A stretch of DNA of 11,903 bases from positions 1 through 11,903 of the forward strand of contig CAYMFU010000317.1 in the NCBI GenBank assembly GCA_964389805.1, given 5' to 3'. The position numbers were made by a program, and so were the translations under genes. The notes under the pieces are model-generated. The model had not been told where the DNA came from. It saw only the letters and a program-made list of their open reading frames with translations, and searched no databases. Below, one piece after another: positions 1 to 6,769 of this stretch (position 1 is the stretch's first letter; the number at the start of each line of letters is the position of its first letter). This DNA is from JAGTVG01 sp964389805. GTDB taxonomy: Bacteria; Bacteroidota; Bacteroidia; Cytophagales; Cyclobacteriaceae.

Positions 1-1
1 A

Positions 2-370
2 GCAGGCAGTAGTGGTCCGGCTCCGATCTTCCCTAATGAACAATATAGTTTTCAGTTTGAAGCAAATCCCGGGGACAAACTTTCATTGGCCACGATGCTT
101 GTTCAGTCGAATGATTTATTTGCAGGTGTAGAAATAGATCTGTTCCAAAACGGCAATCCCATATCAGGAGAAATCAGCAATCAACTAAGATTGCTGGATG
201 CCATGTCAGAGATAAACGAATTCCCTGGTGCTGGTAATAACCAGGCACCCCGGCAAACCGGACCGGATATGGGAGAGACAGAAAATGGAACAGTTAACGA
301 AGTTAAGGATAACTTCAGCTATCCAATGTTATCTCAAATGTTAAACGTGAGTATCTCCTATATGAATTAG
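2..370 (+). CDS. Spondin_N-domain protein, C-terminal part (5' truncated by window edge)
   Basis: The reading frame is open from base 2 to the TAG at 368-370, giving 122 visible residues; the true start lies upstream of the window. The visible part matches the bacterial Spondin_N domain. There is a strand-like LATMLVQSNDLF segment at visible residues 29-40, then a stretch containing DAMSEINEFPG (66-76) and NQAPRQTGP (80-88), which is the family's signature loop, and a closing strand that ends the protein. A TTG and an ATG at bases 86-97 could be taken as starts, but clear domain sequence lies upstream of both, so they are internal. In bacteria these domains occur in small exported proteins of unknown role; in animals the domain belongs to extracellular-matrix F-spondin. 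A signal peptide would be expected in the missing part. A terminator follows directly. The family call is strong; no function can be given. Confidence 0.85.
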   Translation, partial: AGSSGPAPIFPNEQYSFQFEANPGDKLSLATMLVQSNDLFAGVEIDLFQNGNPISGEISNQLRLLDAMSEINEFPGAGNNQAPRQTGPDMGETENGTVNEVKDNFSYPMLSQMLNVSISYMN

Positions 371-403
371 AGTTTAAATAAATCCTCAGAAATTTCAAAT
401 AAA

Positions 404-441
404 AGGCCGTTCATTAATTTCTAATGCGGCCTATTTTTTTT
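404..441. terminator. Hairpin terminator between converging genes
   Basis: The arms AGGCCG (404-409) and CGGCCT (427-432) pair, and inside them CATTA (412-416) pairs with TAATG (422-426) across a TT bulge, leaving loop ATTTC. A run of eight T follows at 434-441, as expected for a Rho-independent terminator of the plus-strand Spondin_N gene. The left flank is A-rich (AAATAAAA), so the same hairpin read on the minus strand is followed by a T-rich stretch. It may therefore also stop transcription from the minus-strand gene ending at 472. Confidence 0.75.
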
Positions 442-471
442 GCTTATGCAAAATGAAAGTGATGTCAAATT

Positions 472-2217
472 TTACTCACTAAGCAATCTCAGGATCCTTT
501 GTCTCTTCTGCCGGAAGGCTTTTATATTAATGTCATAATAATCAAACCTGTACACTACCTGTCTGGCCATTTCAGCTGCTTCTTCAGGATTTTTCTCCCC
601 CAGCATGCTCAATAACTCGTAGTCTACAATACCATCCCGCATAGCCTCAAGCCGGATGCTGCTTAAAATTTTACGATCACCAGGATAGCAGATCCAGGCA
701 TCTCCTCCAGGAAGAATTGTGCCAGATTCCAATTGTATCGCAGTACTTTCATCAAAAGGATTTCCCCCTCTCCAGAAATTAAACCCCCAATGCAGATAAC
801 CTGGTATATTGAACCGGTAATTGATCCAGTGAAGGATCCTTGTCTTGATCAGTGGTAACTCAATAAACCGGTTTGCATACTCTCCTTTGGGATTCAGGCA
901 GGTATAAAACCAGATCTCATCTCCTTGTTCTGCCCTTTCCTTATAAAAATCATAATCGATATGCATGTAATCCAGCTGAGGCACCCAGATGTCAACAGTC
1001 TTATTAACATCCTTAGAGTGGCAGGCTTCGACAATTTTAATCTCAGGCGCCAATTGATCAATAAAATCAGCAACCTCAATATATGTATCTACATTAGCAG
1101 GTGTTGGTTCATCCATCAAATGCTGCATATAAATACCTTCCCATCCTTTTTCTTTCAGGTGCTTTGACAAAGCGGGGATAAAAGCAGAATAAAAAGCTCG
1201 TGCCGTGTCATTTTTAATAGAGAACTTTTTGAAATAGGTAGTGTCTTGCTCTATTACAGGGGCAAAAACTACAAAATCGCTGACCCATCCACCAGCCCTG
1301 GTCCCTATATGCCCTCCTTCAATTCGACCAACAACTCCTTCCTCAATAAATATATCAACTGTCTTGTCAAAGTTTGTAAAATCTATTGTATAATTTCCAT
1401 TTTCATCAAACCCAAATTCAGATAATCTTAAAGGTGAGATTATAGACACATTTTGCCTGTATTCAGCCATTTTAGACGCCAACATCCGCACAAAGGACCA
1501 GTAATCTTCTGAATAGGGTTCTACATCTACCCCTCCCATAACATGTTTAATATTGCTCGGACTGGTATTATACCAATTCGTTACCCACAATCTTGTTTTT
1601 TCCACGGTCACTGGGTAAACCTTGACCTGGATAGGTCGGTTGATTTCAAAATGCTGACCATCCATTTCACCAGTCAACCTTACCTTGCCCTCATACATTC
1701 CGGGTTTTGAATCAACAGGGATTTCTATTGTTACCCAGATGGGCTGAGTTTCATTGGCCATCAGGTCAATACTTTCATTTTCAAGAATTGGATCAGGGTA
1801 TAATCCTGATATCGGATTGAGCTTGTCGCGGGAATGGTTCGGCGTATTTCGGCCGACACTGACATAACCTACATATCCTATCTTTACATCAGATAGCGAA
1901 TTGCTTTCAAAAGAAAGATCAACAACCTCTAATTTAAGATCCGAAACAAACTCCTCCAGACTTCTTACTACCCATTGAAAACTTGCGTGTTCTCCCCTGG
2001 CCACATGGACAACAGGCTCGATTTCCCTGAAAAAAGCAGTCTCCTTAAAGATCTTCTCAAGTGGCTCAACAGATTTAAAAACCAATTCCTGCTGTAATTC
2101 TTCCTCTGTGAAATTGTCTCCGCAAGAGGTCAGTAGAACTAATGAAAAAACTAGTAGTACTGTACTTGAAAATACCTTAAAGAAAAATACTTCTGGCTTT
2201 ACGGTGAAGGCTTTCAT
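472..2217 (-). CDS. GH123-like (DUF4091) glycoside hydrolase lipoprotein
   Basis: This 581-residue protein is complete. It starts with a long lipoprotein signal: a basic start, a hydrophobic stretch at residues 9-30, and lipobox LTSC with Cys32 as the likely lipidated residue. Acidic residues follow soon after the Cys, so display on the outer membrane surface is possible. Residues about 40-205 look like a beta-sandwich domain, and about 205-545 like the TIM-barrel catalytic domain of GH123/DUF4091. Family landmarks are GRNTPNH (122-128), a YPDPIL segment (140-145), HLMDEP (366-371), WGFNFW (477-482) and the C-terminal SIRLEAMRDGIVDYELL (519-535). GH123 enzymes are exo-N-acetyl-beta-galactosaminidases in which an adjacent Asp-Glu pair supports substrate-assisted catalysis; D369-E370 fit that pair. 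DUF4091 proteins are broader than the characterised enzymes, so the substrate is uncertain. The gene lies 200 bases downstream of the secreted glycoside-hydrolase-like gene on the same strand and may share its transcript. Confidence 0.85.
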   Translation of the reverse strand: MKAFTVKPEVFFFKVFSSTVLLVFSLVLLTSCGDNFTEEELQQELVFKSVEPLEKIFKETAFFREIEPVVHVARGEHASFQWVVRSLEEFVSDLKLEVVDLSFESNSLSDVKIGYVGYVSVGRNTPNHSRDKLNPISGLYPDPILENESIDLMANETQPIWVTIEIPVDSKPGMYEGKVRLTGEMDGQHFEINRPIQVKVYPVTVEKTRLWVTNWYNTSPSNIKHVMGGVDVEPYSEDYWSFVRMLASKMAEYRQNVSIISPLRLSEFGFDENGNYTIDFTNFDKTVDIFIEEGVVGRIEGGHIGTRAGGWVSDFVVFAPVIEQDTTYFKKFSIKNDTARAFYSAFIPALSKHLKEKGWEGIYMQHLMDEPTPANVDTYIEVADFIDQLAPEIKIVEACHSKDVNKTVDIWVPQLDYMHIDYDFYKERAEQGDEIWFYTCLNPKGEYANRFIELPLIKTRILHWINYRFNIPGYLHWGFNFWRGGNPFDESTAIQLESGTILPGGDAWICYPGDRKILSSIRLEAMRDGIVDYELLSMLGEKNPEEAAEMARQVVYRFDYYDINIKAFRQKRQRILRLLSE

Positions 2218-2417
2218 GATAAAGTTATTTTGATTAAAAAGTAATTCAAGATAATATAATATTCATACCTGTCCAAGGCAATTGAAGAAATGGTACCCCT
2301 GAATAACATCCAAAAAGATAATTCTAACTATACCCTTAACATCTTTTCCAAGCCAGATCAGTTAAACGGCAGGCTATGAAGGCAATAGCAGGAGACATAT
2401 TGATATATGAGAAGAAT

Positions 2418-4748
2418 TTAATTCACCTGGATTAGGTCTATCTGGTCTTTTATACGTACATATCCCTCTAATTTAAGGTCTGCATTATCGCTGAAATCGG
2501 CACTGATGCGTAAATTGTTGGAACCTCGCACCATTTCGATGCCTTCAAGATCTAATTCAACTATATTCTTCATTCGACCCTTCTCATCATAAACCATTAT
2601 CTTATTGTCGCCTCGATATGTAATTGAATAGTTAGGTTTTAATTCAACATCTATCCGGATCGTTTCATATCCATTATATATAACAGTGACCTGGTCAATT
2701 GAGCCACTTTTGCCGACAGCGCCAATCACCAGGTATGGATTCTGTGGATCTTCAACTTCGAATTCGATCGAAACATCATTAGGCTGGCCAGGCTGGACCA
2801 TTTCATTGAGCAATTCAAATTTTTCCTTTTTATAATATTGTAATGCAAATGTTGTATCATCTGGCTTGCTCAAACTGAAATCATTGTTTACATTTTTCAG
2901 GTTTTCTACTTGTTCATTATTGAATACTCTTTTAAGTCTGGCTTCTTCCCAAACATTTATAGCTTGGGCAATCTGTTCAAATTCATTGTTCTTAGCCAGG
3001 CTAATAAGCTTAGTATAAAGCGCATATCCAGCATCATACCCAGCAGAACGGGCCAGCATATATTCAAATTCCTGAAGAGTAGTAGTGGAATTCAAGAGAA
3101 ACCAACCCAGCATGTTAGGCGTATAATTTCTTTTGAGCAATGCCTGATTCTGGTATCGGTAATGGCCCTGGCTTTTAGTGAATCCCCCGTACCAGGGTTC
3201 ACCCCAGTTCAAATAAGAGTTAACGTGCCAATAATAGTGGTTTGAACGTGAGGATCCATTCCGTAATTCATGGTCTACCTCCTTAACCAATCTATCACTA
3301 AAATAATCCATTCCAAAATCTCCTTCACCTGTTCCCCATCCCCCTTCGTGGCCATCAAAATCCATTTGGGCAACACCAGTATAATTGAAAAAGTCTGCCA
3401 GTCTATCGATCATCTCTTTTTGTAATTCAAAATTCGGGAAAAGGGTCTTATAACCATGATCTGCTAATCTGGCTATTTCATCTCCAGCTGAATATGTGCT
3501 TATTACAGTACTATATGCCCCTCTTTTACATTTTAACAATTTATACGGCGGTTCTTCTGTTACCTGTCCAAACTGTATGATCTCATCCCCAATTCGAATG
3601 GCCTGACAGGTATTTTTAACATTATATCCTGATGGATCTTCAATATAAATTTCTACCGCATCTATGCTGAGATCCTGAGTGATTTTAGTTTTACTAAAGA
3701 CCATTAGATCTTTATGCGGTATGGGAGTCACATATGGATCATTGGTTGTAATAAAATTTGTCAAAGTATGAACGCCAAGCCGTATTCCCCTTTCATTGGC
3801 TTTTTCAACACATTTCTTCATGCCATCCCAGCCACTGGGGAATTGGGCTTCAATCAATTCAAAATGCCCCCAGTTTTTAAAAGGATGCTCATGATATAAT
3901 GTGTTATATCCCAGTTTTTCACAATAATCCAGGCAAGCATCAATACTCTCCTCCGAAAAAGTGGTTATCAGATATGGTTTATTGGCCTCCCTGCTCCTTT
4001 TTACCCATTCACCGTTAATGGTTGAATGCGGAAGTCCTTCCTGTAATTCAATCTTTTCTAATATATCCAGTACCCTGGCTTCGGTTATGCCGAATAAAGC
4101 TATTGCACTCCCCATTATTCTCCCTTCCGGATTAGCCGGAATGTAAGCATTGGGAATCCGGTCATTCCAGATATCATAAACACGATCTTTATCCCGGTTA
4201 ACACAGTAGCCCTGCAAGTTGGAGCCATAGGTTTCCCTTGTAGCAGCTGTACCCCTGGCCTCATCACTGCCGTCAGCATTCAGGATCTTTCCACCAGTTG
4301 TCTTTACATTCAGGCTTTGGTAACCTAATGCATATTCTGAATTCCGTACTACTCCCACGTATTCACCTATGGTTTCACTGATCGTTGTGGCAAAAGGCCC
4401 CCATAATAAAACATCTATCTTGTCTGCATTTTTCACATCCATGACCTTAAAAGTCAAATATTCATCTTTTACAGACCCTTCTACTGATACCGTGATGTTT
4501 TCATCGAAAGAAACCTCAGCGATAGCATCCTTCCATATGATTTTTAGTGGCTGTAATTCTTTTCCTTCAACTTTTATACGAATTAGGTAACTATCTGCAC
4601 CTGGTGGCAAATATTCCCGATCCCCATAAAAACTAACAATTTCTCCTTGTGGACCAATACTAACCTTAAGGCCTGATGTCTCAAATACTCTTTCTGCATT
4701 CGATGAAATGGAGGATATCCAAAAAATAATAAATATAACTGTCTTCAT
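2418..4748 (-). CDS. Secreted TIM-barrel protein, probable glycoside hydrolase of unassigned family
   Basis: This 776-residue protein starts with a Sec signal peptide, probably cleaved after SSNA (residues 15-18). Residues about 20-245 are beta-rich with many short charged strands, like the N-terminal sandwich of many glycosidases. Residues about 258-600 read as a (beta/alpha)8 barrel: LITTF (260-264), YNTLYHEHPF (281-290), IRLGVHTLTNF (322-332), then QMDFDGHEGG (461-470) and YWHVNSYLNWGEPW (506-519). D463, D465 and E468 sit where barrel enzymes keep catalytic acids, but their role is inferred. Residues about 365-425 look like an inserted beta domain (GDEIIQFGQV, KCKRGAYST). The C-terminal 140 residues look like one or two beta-sandwich or carbohydrate-binding domains. 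I do not recognise the CAZy family. The neighbouring GH123-like gene supports glycan breakdown in the periplasm or outside the cell. The start follows an A-rich leader and gives a proper signal peptide. Confidence 0.75.
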   Translation of the reverse strand: MKTVIFIIFWISSISSNAERVFETSGLKVSIGPQGEIVSFYGDREYLPPGADSYLIRIKVEGKELQPLKIIWKDAIAEVSFDENITVSVEGSVKDEYLTFKVMDVKNADKIDVLLWGPFATTISETIGEYVGVVRNSEYALGYQSLNVKTTGGKILNADGSDEARGTAATRETYGSNLQGYCVNRDKDRVYDIWNDRIPNAYIPANPEGRIMGSAIALFGITEARVLDILEKIELQEGLPHSTINGEWVKRSREANKPYLITTFSEESIDACLDYCEKLGYNTLYHEHPFKNWGHFELIEAQFPSGWDGMKKCVEKANERGIRLGVHTLTNFITTNDPYVTPIPHKDLMVFSKTKITQDLSIDAVEIYIEDPSGYNVKNTCQAIRIGDEIIQFGQVTEEPPYKLLKCKRGAYSTVISTYSAGDEIARLADHGYKTLFPNFELQKEMIDRLADFFNYTGVAQMDFDGHEGGWGTGEGDFGMDYFSDRLVKEVDHELRNGSSRSNHYYWHVNSYLNWGEPWYGGFTKSQGHYRYQNQALLKRNYTPNMLGWFLLNSTTTLQEFEYMLARSAGYDAGYALYTKLISLAKNNEFEQIAQAINVWEEARLKRVFNNEQVENLKNVNNDFSLSKPDDTTFALQYYKKEKFELLNEMVQPGQPNDVSIEFEVEDPQNPYLVIGAVGKSGSIDQVTVIYNGYETIRIDVELKPNYSITYRGDNKIMVYDEKGRMKNIVELDLEGIEMVRGSNNLRISADFSDNADLKLEGYVRIKDQIDLIQVN

Positions 4749-4877
4749 TTTCTATTTTATTTTGGTCAAAAGAATGGATGTTATAAAGTCATTAAACTAA
4801 TCTCAGACTGTTTACTTTAACAAATTCATTTAAGATTTTAATCCAGTTTCTCTGATAAATACCAAATCTAATCATAA

Positions 4878-4902
4878 ACCTAATGATTACTAAAAATTAG
4901 GT
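4878..4902. repeat. Spaced inverted repeat ACCTAAT-N11-ATTAGGT
   Basis: A perfect 7-base dyad, ACCTAAT at 4878-4884 and ATTAGGT at 4896-4902, has half-site centres 18 bases apart. That spacing does not suit a terminator, since there is no T run, but would suit a dimeric regulator. It lies in the middle of the divergent intergenic region. In AT-rich DNA a dyad of this size can arise by chance. Confidence 0.35.
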
Positions 4903-4926
4903 ATAAATGCCAAGATACGGTTATAC
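4901..4926. repeat. Spaced inverted repeat GTATAA-N14-TTATAC
   Basis: GTATAA at 4901-4906 and TTATAC at 4921-4926 form a perfect 6-base dyad that shares its first two bases with the end of the preceding dyad. Together the two make a continuous 49-base block of spaced half-sites about 130-150 bases upstream of the minus-strand hydrolase start. The dyad is visible in the sequence; an operator role is only a guess. Confidence 0.3.
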
Positions 4927-5114
4927 GTGAATTTGAATAAGACTTTATTAAATGAAATTATTTTTAAAAATTTAATCCAAATCTAAAGTCATGTAATTTG
5001 ATTTTCCCATTCCTTATTACCATCCTCCAGTTGATCAATACTTTGTCTTTTTCCAAAGGTTCATTGAATTTTAATTGCGAAAATCTCTTTTATACCAATT
5101 TTTTAAAAACTCTG

Positions 5115-5145
5115 TTTAATAAATTAAATTATCCTATTATATTTA
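5115..5145 (+). promoter_or_regulatory. Possible promoter of the NTF2-like gene
   Basis: TATATTTA at 5138-5145 matches the Bacteroidota -7 consensus TAnnTTTG except for the last base. TTTA at 5115-5118, 19 bases upstream, is a weak -33 element. Transcription would begin about 30 bases before the ATG at 5182. The surroundings are so AT-rich that a chance match is quite possible. Confidence 0.3.
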
Positions 5146-5181
5146 ATAAGCTGAACCATTTATTATTTTACTTTTTAAACC

Positions 5182-5592
5182 ATGTTAACCAAAACAGATA
5201 AATCCAGAATTGAGGATGAAATTAAAACCGTTGTTGAAAATTTCATGAATCCTCACACTCTTAATTATGAAACCCATATTGGATTAAGAGCAAATGTTGA
5301 CGGTTATGTAATGGCCGGTGATGGTCAAATTGCATTTTCGGATTATCAAAGCTATAAAGACGCTATGAGGGTTAACTTTGAAACTTTTAAATGTTTCGCC
5401 GAATTGCAGATAACCAAATGCTTTGTTTATGTTTTATCAGAAGATGCTGCATCATGTACAGTAGAATTTAAAGGAAAATTGCAAACCCTTGACGATCAGG
5501 AAATGCCTCATAATGGTTGCTGGACATTTGTTTTTAAAAAATTTGAAAACGAATGGAAGGTAGTCCAGGAAAATGGGACCCATACTCATTGA
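5182..5592 (+). CDS. NTF2-like (SnoaL-type) small protein
   Basis: This 136-residue protein has no signal peptide or membrane segment and should be cytoplasmic. Its pattern fits the NTF2-like cone fold of the SnoaL family: N-terminal helices (residues 5-22, and the helix after SDYQSYKDAMR at 53-63), then strands, with FAELQITKCFVYVL (71-84), SCTVEFKGKLQTL (91-103) and a closing WTFVFKKFENEWKVVQENGTHTH (residues 114-136). The ending, a Trp before a Val-Val strand with a terminal His-rich GTHTH, is common in the SnoaL_3-like branch. Members range from small-molecule isomerases to ligand-binding proteins, so no reaction can be assigned. A typical length is 120-140 residues, so this is complete. 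It is transcribed away from the secreted hydrolase and in the same direction as the next gene, 129 bases downstream. Confidence 0.75.
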   Translation: MLTKTDKSRIEDEIKTVVENFMNPHTLNYETHIGLRANVDGYVMAGDGQIAFSDYQSYKDAMRVNFETFKCFAELQITKCFVYVLSEDAASCTVEFKGKLQTLDDQEMPHNGCWTFVFKKFENEWKVVQENGTHTH

Positions 5593-5721
5593 AACTACTC
5601 ATTTTTAATTCAAGTTACTTTTTAACTAAAAAGAGAATAAATACAAGCACCAGGAGTGGTTCTAAGATTTACAGGTTTTGAAGGAATGCCAGGTGAATGT
5701 TGAACATATAATATTTGTGCT

Positions 5722-6348
5722 ATGAAAAAATTATGCTTATCCCTGATTTTCCTATCTACTATAACATTATTATATGCCCAGGAGAAGGCTGTTACTGAAA
5801 CAGGGAAAGAGGTTGTTCTTTACGCAGATGGAACTTGGAATTACCTGGATTCAGAATCAGAAGAGAAGGAAATTCCTGTAAATAAGAAGAATTATAAAAA
5901 ATCCAAAAATGCATCTTTCCTATTGAAAAGTTCGAAAATCAACTTGGGATTCTGGCTGGATCCTAAAAAGTGGTCATTCAAAAAGGCGGCAAACAATGGG
6001 GATGCAGAATATGAACTGCAATTAAAGGATGGTGATCTATATGGTATGATCATTACCGAAAAGGTAGAGGTCCCTTTGGAAACTTTAAAAGATATTGCAG
6101 TTGAAAATGGAAGGGCAGTGGCGCCTGACCTGAAAATTATTAAGGAAGAATACAGGACAGTAAATGGTGCCAAAGTGTTGTTGATACAAATGGATGGTAC
6201 AACTCAGGGAATTAGGTTCTCCTATTATGGCTATTATTTCTCGAATTCTAATGGGACAATTCAATTTGTTACCTATACTTCACAGAATTTATTAGACAAT
6301 TACGTAAACGATTGTGAAGAACTCCTCAATGGAATTGTTGTAATTTAA
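5722..6348 (+). CDS. Secreted protein with DGTW motif and possible PsbP/DcrB-like domain
   Basis: This 208-residue protein starts with a clear Sec signal peptide, likely cut after LLYA (residues 16-19). The mature start contains TETGKEVVLYADGTWNYL (25-42), a short motif seen at the N-terminus of many exported Bacteroidota proteins. A Lys/Glu-rich linker follows (43-62). Residues about 68-208 alternate strands and helices: FWLDPKKWSFKK (77-88), GMIITEKVEVPLETLKDIA (108-126), an RTVNGAKVLLIQMDG segment (145-159), FSYYGYYFSNSNGTIQFVTYT (residues 166-186), and a final helix. That order is compatible with the PsbP/DcrB/Mog1-type fold, which I infer from pattern only. It would be periplasmic or secreted. 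No catalytic motif is visible and I do not assign a function. It may share a transcript with the NTF2-like gene, although the 129-base gap makes that uncertain. Confidence 0.7.
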   Translation: MKKLCLSLIFLSTITLLYAQEKAVTETGKEVVLYADGTWNYLDSESEEKEIPVNKKNYKKSKNASFLLKSSKINLGFWLDPKKWSFKKAANNGDAEYELQLKDGDLYGMIITEKVEVPLETLKDIAVENGRAVAPDLKIIKEEYRTVNGAKVLLIQMDGTTQGIRFSYYGYYFSNSNGTIQFVTYTSQNLLDNYVNDCEELLNGIVVI

Positions 6349-6378
6349 TTCTGGTTATTCTTCCCTATTATCCAACAG

Positions 6379-6415
6379 ATTGAAATAAGGAGTTTTTCAT
6401 TTATCTTATTTCAAT
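6379..6415 (+). repeat. 11-base perfect inverted repeat (3'-end hairpin)
   Basis: ATTGAAATAAG (6379-6389) and CTTATTTCAAT (6405-6415) are perfect reverse complements around a 15-base loop. The position, 30 bases after the stop of the secreted-protein gene, fits an RNA 3'-end hairpin. It has only two G-C pairs and no T run after it, so it is not a classical Rho-independent terminator. ATATGG/CCATAT (6414-6419 and 6428-6433) and ATGGCA/TGCCAT (6416-6421 and 6435-6440) follow and overlap each other, so they could form only one at a time. Confidence 0.5.
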
Positions 6416-6549
6416 ATGGCATAAGCTCCATATTTGCCATGAAGTGTAACAGAAAATAGTATTTTTTGGGCTTGATTATTTTGAAATAGATTCGGTATAC
6501 TATTTTTATCTAACCCGATCACCAAAGATGCACCAGATACATTTTTTAA

Positions 6550-6621
6550 TTCTGCAATAGACCGCATGGAACTTTTGATGGAAAAACACCTTATGAAGCA
6601 TTAAGATGTATATTAAAATAA
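6550..6621 (+). pseudogene. Remnant of an integrase-core (DDE) transposase C-terminus
   Basis: Read from 6550 to the TAA at 6619-6621, this fragment includes NRPHGTFDGKTPYEAL. That closely follows the ending of rve-type transposases of the IS481/IS3 kind, whose last domain has the pattern YN..RPH..L.G.TP.E. An in-frame stop at 6547-6549 cuts the frame, and no start codon or earlier transposase sequence is evident, so only the last 23 codons survive. I found no terminal inverted repeats that clearly delimit an element. The assignment rests on one short motif; it is persuasive but could be coincidence. Confidence 0.55.
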
Positions 6622-6730
6622 TTAACTTTTGATCAACAAAATCTGAAGTATCACAAAGAAATAATAAGTAGTGCAAACTAAGTATTATTTTAATAATTCA
6701 AGACTTGAGTAATTAGATTGCTGAATATGC

Positions 6731-6738
6731 TACATTTG
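6731..6738 (+). promoter_or_regulatory. Bacteroidota -7 promoter box of the long GH130 gene
   Basis: TACATTTG matches the consensus TAnnTTTG at every fixed position. It would place the transcript start near 6745, about 25 bases before the GTG at 6770. A TTG at 6705-6707 is a candidate -33 element, but its 23-base spacing is somewhat long. The correct distance to the start codon supports the call. Confidence 0.5.
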
Positions 6739-6769
6739 CTCACAATATTTATAATTAAACCTGAATAGT

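Larger units (their letters stand above)
4749..5181. promoter_or_regulatory. Divergent intergenic region with likely promoters and dyads
   Basis: These 433 bases separate the minus-strand secreted hydrolase gene (start 4748) from the plus-strand NTF2-like gene (start 5182), so both promoters should lie here. The region is very AT-rich. Two spaced inverted repeats lie at 4878-4902 and 4901-4926. A plausible Bacteroidota promoter for the plus gene is at 5115-5145. For the minus gene only a weak match is visible: TTCTTTTG read on the minus strand at 4774-4767, five of six positions of TAnnTTTG but only 18 bases from the start codon. I see no convincing gene. An open frame at 4998-5201 overlaps the NTF2-like start, is made of low-complexity Phe/Leu/Asn-rich sequence, and is probably chance. 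Confidence 0.5.
6349..6769. other. Gene-poor spacer with hairpins, IS remnant and promoter
   Basis: These 421 bases carry no intact gene. From left to right they hold an 11-base perfect inverted repeat (6379-6415), overlapping shorter dyads (6414-6440), an unremarkable AT-rich stretch, a short open fragment resembling the C-terminus of a DDE transposase (6550-6621), and a promoter for the downstream GH130 gene (6731-6738). I saw no tRNA or CRISPR repeat. Confidence 0.6.

Noticed and set aside
4998..5201. Open frame of 67 codons before the NTF2-like gene
   Set aside because: It overlaps the well-supported start at 5182 in another frame, is dominated by Phe, Leu and Asn as expected from AT-rich noncoding DNA, and has no recognisable domain.
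5618..5633. CTTTTT-AACT-AAAAAG hairpin after the NTF2-like gene
   Set aside because: The stem is almost only A-T pairs, no T tract follows, and such matches are frequent by chance in this composition.
5710..5717. AATATTTG as a promoter box for the secreted-protein gene
   Set aside because: It lies four bases before the ATG, which would put the transcript start inside the coding region.
6570..6633. Direct repeat AACTTTTGAT at 6570-6579 and 6624-6633, a possible target-site duplication
   Set aside because: The first copy lies inside the transposase-like fragment rather than flanking it, so it cannot be the duplication made by that element.
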